Positions 1 to 4,912 of a stretch of 6,395 nt of DNA are shown here, piece after piece. The DNA lies in the NCBI GenBank assembly GCA_019310665.1, contig JAFDDW010000128.1, positions 1 to 6,395 of the forward strand. Direction: 5' to 3'. Below the pieces are notes generated by a model. It worked only from the letters and a program-made list of their open reading frames with translations. It did not search any database and had not been told where the DNA came from. Origin of the DNA: Deltaproteobacteria bacterium (GTDB lineage Bacteria; Desulfobacterota; Desulfobacteria; Desulfobacterales; JAFDCJ01). The translations under genes and the position numbers were made by a program. How positions within the stretch are numbered: position 1 is the first letter of the stretch; each line of letters begins with the position of its first letter.

Positions 1-152
1 AACCGGCAGTAATGGGGTGGAAAATGAGGAGACAAAAAAACAACGTTCATAAATGGTTCCTTAATTTGGTTATCGGGAAAATTCAATTCGACAAGATTTT
101 AAGATGGTCAAAAATTATTGGAAGTATAAGTCCTGGAGTGGCGGAGTATTGA
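1..152 (+). CDS. possible 3' end of an unrecognised reading frame (partial at left edge)
   Basis: The frame is open from the left edge of the window to a TGA at 150-152. It could be the tail of a gene starting outside the window. It could also be a 42-codon ORF from the ATG at 24, which has only a weak GGGGTGG-like ribosome binding site. The predicted peptide is basic and rich in Lys, Ile and Trp, ending in GSISPGVAEY, and I recognise no domain in it. The stop codon falls inside the left arm of the inverted repeat at 143-191. The AT-rich composition differs from the clear genes in this window. It may equally be non-coding DNA that happens to stay open, so confidence is low. Confidence 0.2.
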   Translation, partial: PAVMGWKMRRQKNNVHKWFLNLVIGKIQFDKILRWSKIIGSISPGVAEY

Positions 153-191
153 AAATAGACATCAAACCCTGACCCCTTACTTCAATACTCC
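143..191. repeat. perfect 11-bp inverted repeat with 27-nt loop, REP-like
   Basis: GGAGTATTGAA at 143-153 is perfectly matched by TTCAATACTCC at 181-191. The 27-nt spacer contains GACATCAAACCCTGACCCC. It lies 15 bp past the stop codon of the leftward ATP-grasp gene, so it could end or protect that mRNA. Neither side of the stem has a T-run typical of an intrinsic terminator. The spacer, with its TGACCCC motif, reminds me of the repeated palindromes found near REP-associated (Y1/RAYT) transposases in deltaproteobacterial genomes. That resemblance is from memory and is not proven here. No transposase gene is visible in the window. Confidence 0.6.
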
Positions 192-206
192 AAATTTTTA
201 TTGATT

Positions 207-1370
207 TTATTGTTTCTTCAAAACGAAGTCTGCAATATCAAATATTTCCGATTCGTTCGGCGAACGAAAAATATATCTTTCAGTTCCCATGGCCTGCTGG
301 AAAACCGGCGGGTTCAAGTCATGCTCCACCAGACTGTGCCCGAAGGCGGAAAGGATCTCACTATGGCTGTGGGCATAGCGTTTGTCCTTGCGTCCGAGAT
401 AGCAACAATAATATTTCTTTTGGGCCTGAATATCCGCCCGGTCCCCGGCTATCATGCCGGCATAAGCACGGTACAAATCATCATCGACACTATAGTTCAT
501 CATGTCCAGTATCGCTCCACCCGGCGGCCGGCAGTTAATTTCAATCGGCATATAGGTTTCGCCGATTTTGAAAAATTCAAAATGGAAAAATTTGCGGCGG
601 ATGTCAAACAGCGGGACAAGTTTTTGACCGGCTGCGCGCAGTTCATCTGGAATGTGACGGCTGACATAAAAAAAAGTGTCTTTTCCCAGAACGTATTCGA
701 GAACGCCATCACTGTAAATTAATGAATTCTCAAAGACAACATGGCCGTCGTAATCGGTCAGCCCGTCATAAGTTACGATACCGGCCTCGATAAATTCCTC
801 GATAAGATAATCCCCTTCGATACGGGACAGATGCGATTGGAGCTGGTTTTTATTTTCGATCCGGTAAATACCGCCGGCGCCAACCCCCTCGTCCGGTTTT
901 AGTATCAGAGGGTACCCCAGTGTAGCGGCCAGATCCATCGCCTGATTGATATCCCCAATCCGCTCCCCCCTGGCGACCGGCAGTCCACAGTCTTTGAAAA
1001 GCTGCTTCATGATGGACTTTTTCTTCAACCGCGGCAGATCCTGTTGCTTGATACCATCGATGCCGTATTTTTCATTAATAAAACCTTCCAGGGTCAGCCA
1101 CTGCTCGTTGTGGGATTCCACCAGGTCGAAATTTCCCGCATGCCCGGAAGCGTGCTTTTGCACCAATATCTCATCCAGCGCGTGTTGCACAGCATCAGCG
1201 TTATTCAAATCCGCCCGAACATACCAGGTCAAGGCCGATCGTAAACGTTCGGGCATATGATAAAAATCCGCCTCCCCCATTCCCCAGACGCTAATGCCCA
1301 GTGAATGCAAATGCTCGATGAAATGAACATAATTGGGAGGAAACTCGGGAGAAATATATAGATAATCCAT
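207..1370 (-). CDS. ATP-grasp domain protein (carboxylate-amine/amino-acid ligase-like), 387 aa
   Basis: This is probably a cytoplasmic ATP-dependent ligase that activates a carboxylate as an acyl phosphate and joins it to an amine or other nucleophile. The substrate cannot be told. The N-terminal ~110 residues form a pre-ATP-grasp Rossmann-like region (YISPEFPPN near residue 4; DLVESHNEQW at 82-91). The ATP-grasp fold follows: Lys-rich KKK at 117-119, LILKPDEGVGAGG at 155-167 with the nucleotide-binding Lys158, and the adenine-region acidic run LIEEF at 189-193. Metal and phosphate ligands are FHFEFF (Glu265) and EINCRPPGG (Glu277, Asn279, Arg281). The E-x-N-x-R-P-P-G ending resembles L-amino-acid ligase and carbamoyl-phosphate-synthase-like families. 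The ATG start at 1368-1370 follows an AGGTG at short spacing. The gene stands alone: the next gene is divergent after 354 bp, and downstream is the 143-191 repeat. Family assignment is firm; product is not. Confidence 0.85.
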   Translation of the reverse strand: MDYLYISPEFPPNYVHFIEHLHSLGISVWGMGEADFYHMPERLRSALTWYVRADLNNADAVQHALDEILVQKHASGHAGNFDLVESHNEQWLTLEGFINEKYGIDGIKQQDLPRLKKKSIMKQLFKDCGLPVARGERIGDINQAMDLAATLGYPLILKPDEGVGAGGIYRIENKNQLQSHLSRIEGDYLIEEFIEAGIVTYDGLTDYDGHVVFENSLIYSDGVLEYVLGKDTFFYVSRHIPDELRAAGQKLVPLFDIRRKFFHFEFFKIGETYMPIEINCRPPGGAILDMMNYSVDDDLYRAYAGMIAGDRADIQAQKKYYCCYLGRKDKRYAHSHSEILSAFGHSLVEHDLNPPVFQQAMGTERYIFRSPNESEIFDIADFVLKKQ

Positions 1371-1724
1371 CCAACACCTGACCGGAATAAAACAAAGGTT
1401 GCTGATTTATTTATTTCCGAGGCCCTATAATAAGAACACAATTCGAAAAGTAAATAACAACGCAACTGATCGGTTCTCCCTCGCAAAAACTAGATCCGAG
1501 CTATTATAGAATTCATTACGGTAGCTTGTTTCATTATTATCTTGACAAATAGTACTACTGTGTGGCATAAAGAAGTAATTTTCAATTGGATTCAAAAACT
1601 ATTCAAGATTCGATTTCTTCCAGAGTTGCTCTCAAGTGGTAATCCATCTCGATTTTTGCTGACCACACACCGTTGCCTGCTAGCTGAGCCGGGTTTTCTT
1701 ATTCAATCTAATTTATACTGAAGG
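1371..1724. other. divergent intergenic region, AT-rich
   Basis: These 354 bp separate the leftward ATP-grasp gene from the rightward activator gene and must hold both promoters. I see a plausible sigma-70 promoter for the activator at 1542-1571. TATAAT-like strings occur at 1426-1431 (plus strand) and 1503-1508 (minus strand, TATAAT read leftward), but neither has a convincing -35 partner. I found no sigma-54 -24/-12 element, no tRNA and no additional ORF with a ribosome binding site. Confidence 0.5.
1542..1571 (+). promoter_or_regulatory. candidate sigma-70 promoter for the sigma-54 activator gene
   Basis: A perfect -35 hexamer TTGACA (1542-1547) is followed after 18 bp by CATAAA (1566-1571), which matches 4 of 6 bases of the -10 consensus. 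A 17-bp spacing would give the poorer GCATAA. Transcription would start near 1578, leaving an untranslated leader of about 145 nt before the TTG start at 1725. No TGTCCC motif like the one at 3184-3216 occurs here, so the sequence gives no sign of autoregulation through that motif. Confidence 0.45.
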
Positions 1725-3122
1725 TTGAGTGCTAAATTGAACAACAATTTACTACTTGATAACAGCTTCGCCAGTACACTGGTGAACTCCCTTCCCTGCG
1801 GCCTGGTTGTGGTTGATCGAAAGGGCCGTGTCCGGGCGGTAAACAACATTTCTGAACGCGTTTTGATGATTAGCAAGCAGACCGTTATCGGAAAAGGGAC
1901 CGGGAATGTACTGGGCTGTCTTCACGTCTCTGATCATCCAAAGGGATGCGGTTTTGCGGAATGCTGCCATTACTGTGAGGTTCAAAAGCTAACAATTAAG
2001 GCCCTTGATACAAACCAGAATCAAAAGGCCAGCGCCCATTTTCAATTAATAATCGACGGCCAGGTAAGAGATCTGACCCTGTTTCTCAGCGCCTTTCCGT
2101 TTATTTTCGATGATGAATCCTTCAGCATTCTAATGATCGAAAACCTCAGCACGATCAGTGCCTTTGCTCCCAAGGAAGCCCGGGAGGGATTCTGGGGGCT
2201 TGTTGGCAGTAGTCCTAAAATGCTGGAATTGTTTGATACGATCAGGCAGGTTGCCCGCACCAATGCTGCTGTCCTGATACAGGGCGAAAGCGGTACCGGC
2301 AAGGAGCTGGCGGCATTGGCCGTCCACAAAGAGAGCAAGCGGGCCCACAACCACTTTGTACCCATCAATTGCGGTGCCCTGCCTGAAGGCCTGCTCGAAT
2401 CGGAGCTATTTGGTCATGTCAAAGGTTCTTTCACCGGCGCGCACCGTGACCGCAAAGGACGATTTGAACTGGCCGATGACGGGACTATATTTCTCGATGA
2501 AGTCGGCGAGTTAAGCCCGGCCACTCAGGTAAAACTTCTACGGGTGCTTCAGGACGGATCCTTCGAGCCGGTCGGAAGCGAACGCACGGTGCAGGTCAAC
2601 GCGCGTGTTATCAGCGCTACCAATAAAAAATTAGAAGAAGAGGTGCTGGCCGGGCGGTTTCGAAATGATTTATATTACCGGCTTTGTGTGATGCCGATTA
2701 TCATTCATCCGCTGCGGGATCGACCCGAGGATATTCCGCTTCTGGTCGAGTATTTCCTAGACCAGTTTTCGGAAGAAACCCGGGGCAGGAAGGTCACCTT
2801 TTCCGATACAGCTCTTTCTATCTTGAGGTCCCACCCATGGCCGGGAAATGTACGGGAACTGATAAATACGATTAAGTTCGCCTTGGTAAAACGCCGGGGG
2901 AACAGGATCAAGCCCGAACACCTTCCCCCGACCCTCCTGCCTTATATGGCCAATCACCTTGCCATCCGGCATCGGGAGTCAAAACTCAAAACCGACAGCG
3001 TCCTTGAGGCCCTGGCCCAAACCGGCGGCAATAAAGTTCGGACTGCTGAGACCCTGGGTGTCTCCCGATCAACATTATATCGGTTTTTTGCCAAACAGGG
3101 CATCGACCTCGTCGATTCCTGA
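1725..3122 (+). CDS. sigma-54-dependent transcriptional activator, PAS - AAA+ - Fis HTH, 465 aa
   Basis: This is a bacterial enhancer-binding protein that hydrolyses ATP to open sigma-54 RNA polymerase promoters. Residues ~15-140 form a PAS-type sensor (FASTLVNSLPCGLVVVD) carrying an unusual cysteine cluster: C65, C75, C80, C81 and C84 with H67, H71 and H82. Residues ~158-395 are the AAA+ domain: Walker A GESGTGKE (187-194), the sigma-54 contact loop GSFTGA (234-239; a common variant of GAFTGA), Walker B TIFLDE (254-259), sensor I near 293-300 and WPGNVREL (372-379). The Fis-type helix-turn-helix is at ~425-458 (TGGNKVRTAETLGVSRSTLYRF). No response-regulator receiver domain is present, so it senses a signal directly. 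An in-frame TGA at 1719-1721 limits the start to TTG 1725, TTG 1737 or GTG 1782. TTG 1725 has AAGG immediately adjacent (too close), while for TTG 1737 the same AAGG lies 12 nt upstream. The start is uncertain by four codons. The likely target is the sigma-54 promoter at 3441. Confidence 0.93.
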   Translation: MSAKLNNNLLLDNSFASTLVNSLPCGLVVVDRKGRVRAVNNISERVLMISKQTVIGKGTGNVLGCLHVSDHPKGCGFAECCHYCEVQKLTIKALDTNQNQKASAHFQLIIDGQVRDLTLFLSAFPFIFDDESFSILMIENLSTISAFAPKEAREGFWGLVGSSPKMLELFDTIRQVARTNAAVLIQGESGTGKELAALAVHKESKRAHNHFVPINCGALPEGLLESELFGHVKGSFTGAHRDRKGRFELADDGTIFLDEVGELSPATQVKLLRVLQDGSFEPVGSERTVQVNARVISATNKKLEEEVLAGRFRNDLYYRLCVMPIIIHPLRDRPEDIPLLVEYFLDQFSEETRGRKVTFSDTALSILRSHPWPGNVRELINTIKFALVKRRGNRIKPEHLPPTLLPYMANHLAIRHRESKLKTDSVLEALAQTGGNKVRTAETLGVSRSTLYRFFAKQGIDLVDS

Positions 3123-3183
3123 TCCCACCCGCTCCCAATCATCGATCCGGCGTCACAGATTTTCTCCTTTGGCATGCGCCCGG

Positions 3184-3216
3184 GTTGTCCCATTGACTGT
3201 GTCTAGTTGTCCCATT
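3184..3216 (+). repeat. 22-bp-spaced direct repeat GTTGTCCCATT, candidate activator binding sites
   Basis: Two identical 11-mers, GTTGTCCCATT, lie at 3184-3194 and 3206-3216. The 22-bp period is about two helical turns, so both copies sit on the same DNA face. They lie about 250 bp upstream of the predicted sigma-54 start, in the range for upstream activator sequences of enhancer-binding proteins. A third TGTCCC at 3323-3328 is 115 bp further, close to 11 turns. Fis-type activators usually bind inverted repeats and no clear inverted partner is seen, so the role is inference. Confidence 0.4.
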
Positions 3217-3353
3217 AATATTCGGCGCTATTCACACTAGCTTTTGAACCGCCTGCCTGAGCAAAACTATCTGAAATTAAACCAAAAAAATAGACCACCG
3301 GGCGCCTTGCGATTGCCAATTCTGTCCCGTTTAACACTGTTTTTTCAATAAAT

Positions 3354-3381
3354 AAGGAGGGCGTTAAATACCCCCGCCCTT
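3354..3381. other. small imperfect hairpin between activator gene and sigma-54 promoter
   Basis: AGGGCG (3358-3363) can pair with CGCCCT (3375-3380) around an 11-nt loop; an alternative register pairs AAGG with CCTT at the ends. On the plus strand it is followed by TAAAAATAAT, not a T-run, so it is a poor intrinsic terminator for the activator mRNA. Its role is unknown. Confidence 0.25.
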
Positions 3382-3426
3382 AAAAATAATATATGTGTTT
3401 ACAGTATGTTACCAGATGGATGCCGT

Positions 3427-3448
3427 GTGTTGCCGGGTTCCGGCACAT
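3427..3448. promoter_or_regulatory. GC-rich dyad overlapping the -24 box, possible operator
   Basis: TGCCGG (3431-3436) and CCGGCA (3440-3445) form a perfect 6-bp inverted repeat around GTT. With one bulged T, GTG (3427-3429) further matches CAT (3446-3448). The right arm covers the conserved GG of the sigma-54 -24 element, so a protein bound here would compete with the polymerase. It lies upstream of the predicted transcript start and would not be in the small-gene mRNA. It may also be chance. Confidence 0.3.
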
Positions 3449-3456
3449 ATATTGCT
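3441..3456 (+). promoter_or_regulatory. sigma-54 (-24/-12) promoter for the small membrane protein gene
   Basis: CGGCAC-ATATA-TTGCT matches the consensus TGGCAC-N5-TTGCW at every position but the first. The invariant GG is at 3442-3443 and the invariant GC at 3454-3455, with the correct spacing. Transcription is predicted to begin near 3467, giving a leader of about 24 nt that carries the ribosome binding site at 3479-3485. A sigma-54 activator is encoded immediately upstream, which strengthens the call. Confidence 0.8.
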
Positions 3457-3490
3457 CATTGATCTGTTATAAAACAAAAAGGAGGCTAAA

Positions 3491-3583
3491 ATGAGTGGAA
3501 TCGCTACAATTTTGGGATGGGTTGGTTTTATTACCCTGGTAAGTATGATGATTATCAATTTATCGAAAAAGTGGCTTCGGTGA
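3491..3583 (+). CDS. 30-aa single-pass membrane protein
   Basis: ATG at 3491 to TGA at 3581-3583 encodes 30 residues, too short for usual gene callers. Support comes from an ideal AAGGAGG (3479-3485) five bases before the ATG and from the sigma-54 promoter 24 nt upstream of that leader's end. The peptide has a short N-terminal MSG, a hydrophobic stretch of about 21 residues (I4-L24, including GWVGFITL) that fits one transmembrane helix, and a basic tail SKKWLR. The charge pattern predicts the C-terminus in the cytoplasm. I do not recognise a named family. In style it resembles small accessory subunits of sodium-coupled transporters (such as MetS-type) or KdpF-like peptides, but no transporter gene follows: the next gene is convergent. 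It could regulate or stabilise a membrane complex encoded elsewhere. Confidence 0.75.
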   Translation: MSGIATILGWVGFITLVSMMIINLSKKWLR

Positions 3584-3611
3584 AGGAATACGGTCGGGTT
3601 TAAATCTAACC

Positions 3612-3656
3612 GGCCAACGGGTCAACAGGCTTAACCTACTAACGTGTGGGCCTTTT
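3612..3656 (+). terminator. possible terminator hairpin after the small protein gene
   Basis: GGCC (3612-3615) pairs with GGCC (3649-3652), ACG (3617-3619) with CGT (3643-3645), and GGTCAA (3620-3625) with TTAACC (3631-3636, one mismatch) around the loop CAGGC. TTTT at 3653-3656 follows. The stem is interrupted by unpaired bases, so it is weaker than a textbook terminator. It would end a transcript of about 190 nt just before the stop codon of the convergent aminotransferase gene. Confidence 0.35.
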
Positions 3657-4895
3657 CTAGGCGGCATTGTTGGTTTTACGATCCATCAGGTGCGCTTTGA
3701 TCAAATTTCCGATTTTGCGGATGGCAAATTCGATATCCTGATGGCCGGCCTGGGCGTAGGAAAGACGCAGGGTGTTATGTCCGCTGCCGTCCACGAAAAA
3801 CGACTGGCCGGTGACAAAGGCAACATTTTTAGCCACGGCCTGCCGGAAAAGATCAGCGGCATCCATGTCCCCGGGGATTTGCACGAAAATGAAAAAACCG
3901 CCCTGGGGCCGATTCCAGGTTACCTCGTCCGGGAAATAGCGTTCCATCTGCTCCAGCATAAAATCCCGTTTGGATCGATAAAATTTGATGTTGTCCTGAA
4001 TTTGTTTGTCCAGAAGTCCCTGGCGGATGAACTCCAGCAGGATATACTGGGCCGGCGTGTTGGTGGCGGCATCGGCAAACTGCTTGGCCACCACCATCTG
4101 GCGAATGGCGCCGGAATCTCCGGCCGCCCAGCCCAATCGCAACCCCGGGACAAAGGTTTTGGACAAAGAACGCAGATGAATCACCCGTCCGCTGCGGTCC
4201 AAGGATTTAAGCGAGGGCAGGGGGTCGCCCTCAAATCGCAGCTCGCCGTAAGGATCATCTTCAAAAATAACCAGGTCATGGATTTCGGCCAGCCGCACAA
4301 GCTGCCGGCGTCTTTCAAGGCTGAGGGTTACCCCGGTTGGATTCTGAAAGTTGGGAATGACATAGACACCCTTGACGCGTTTGCCCGACGCCTTCAGTCG
4401 TGTGGCCTCCAGACGCAGGCTGTCTACGTTCAATCCGTCATCATCCACCGGTATACCGATAACCTTGCCACTGCGTGAACGGACCGCGCCCGGTCCGCCA
4501 AAATAGGTCGGCAGCCCGACGAAAACCACATCTTCCCGGTCGATGAAAACCTGGGCCGCCAGATGCATGCCCTGGGCCGATCCATGGGTAATGATCAGGC
4601 TGTCAGGATCAACATCTGCCATCCCCCCGGTTTTCATCCGGTCTGCCAGCACCTCTCTGAGTTCGGCCAGGCCCTCGGTGGAGCCGTACTGAAACAGCCG
4701 GGCGCCGTGTTGGGTGATCAGTTTGTCAAAGATCCGGCGAATGGCTTTAAGGGGGAATTTTGCCGGATCGGGCCAGCCGCCGGCCAGGGAACGCACCTCG
4801 GGCTTGGCAACCAGGGCGCAGATGTCACGAATGGCAGACGGCTGGGCGCACAAAGCCTCACGGCTGTAAAGATGAGTCAAAGGGTCGGGGCTCAT
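3657..4895 (-). CDS. class I/II PLP-dependent aminotransferase, 412 aa
   Basis: This cytoplasmic enzyme should transfer an amino group between an amino acid and a 2-oxo acid. It resembles the 2-aminoadipate aminotransferase (LysN)/MocR-type group, which accepts many amino acids. Numbering from the 4895 start: Y70 in LFQYGSTEG, phosphate-region GSAQG (105-109), NPTG with N185, the PLP-ring Asp in EDDPYGEL (D213 or D214) and Y216, the Schiff-base lysine K246 in SLSKTF, R253 nearby, and the substrate carboxylate Arg R377 in LRLSYA. All catalytic residues are present and the length is normal. An upstream in-frame ATG at 4937 would overlap the preceding gene by 25 bp and lacks a ribosome binding site. 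The ATG at 4893-4895 has GGGAGG (4905-4910) at 9 nt and is preferred. It is last of at least three co-directional genes, 17 bp after the 421-aa gene. Its substrate is not determined. Confidence 0.92.
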   Translation of the reverse strand: MSPDPLTHLYSREALCAQPSAIRDICALVAKPEVRSLAGGWPDPAKFPLKAIRRIFDKLITQHGARLFQYGSTEGLAELREVLADRMKTGGMADVDPDSLIITHGSAQGMHLAAQVFIDREDVVFVGLPTYFGGPGAVRSRSGKVIGIPVDDDGLNVDSLRLEATRLKASGKRVKGVYVIPNFQNPTGVTLSLERRRQLVRLAEIHDLVIFEDDPYGELRFEGDPLPSLKSLDRSGRVIHLRSLSKTFVPGLRLGWAAGDSGAIRQMVVAKQFADAATNTPAQYILLEFIRQGLLDKQIQDNIKFYRSKRDFMLEQMERYFPDEVTWNRPQGGFFIFVQIPGDMDAADLFRQAVAKNVAFVTGQSFFVDGSGHNTLRLSYAQAGHQDIEFAIRKIGNLIKAHLMDRKTNNAA

Positions 4896-4904
4896 TTTTG
4901 GTTT

Positions 4905-4910
4905 CCTCCC
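4905..4910 (-). promoter_or_regulatory. ribosome binding site that fixes the aminotransferase start
   Basis: Read on the minus strand this is GGGAGG, 9 nt before the ATG at 4893-4895 and just past the TAA (4913-4915) of the upstream gene. It rules against the longer start at 4937, which lies inside the upstream coding sequence. Confidence 0.8.
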
Positions 4911-4912
4911 AT

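Larger units (their letters stand above)
3123..3490. other. 368-bp regulatory intergenic region between activator and small-protein gene
   Basis: No protein gene is supported here. The stretch holds, in order, a direct repeat of GTTGTCCCATT (3184-3216), a third weaker TGTCCC (3323-3328), a small hairpin (3354-3381), a GC-rich dyad (3427-3448), a sigma-54 promoter (3441-3456) and a strong ribosome binding site (3479-3485). No clear intrinsic terminator follows the activator gene, so some readthrough into this region is possible. Confidence 0.6.

Noticed and set aside
143..191. CRISPR or riboswitch origin of the inverted repeat
   Set aside because: There is a single unit with no spacer periodicity, and it lies downstream of, not in the leader of, the adjacent gene.
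201..722. 173-codon open frame on the plus strand
   Set aside because: It is antisense to the ATP-grasp gene with its intact metal and ATP motifs. The translation has no domain character.
1426..1431. TATAAT string as a plus-strand -10 box
   Set aside because: The sequence about 17 bp upstream (TGATTT) is a poor -35 match, and a better TTGACA-based promoter lies closer to the gene.
3354..3381. Hairpin as intrinsic terminator of the activator gene
   Set aside because: The stem is imperfect and is followed by an A-rich stretch, not a T-run, on the plus strand, and it lies over 230 bp past the stop codon.
3690..4478. 262-codon open frame on the plus strand
   Set aside because: It lies wholly antisense to the aminotransferase gene, whose complete set of PLP-enzyme motifs is clear. 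The plus-strand peptide has no recognisable domain and no ribosome binding site, so it is a shadow frame.
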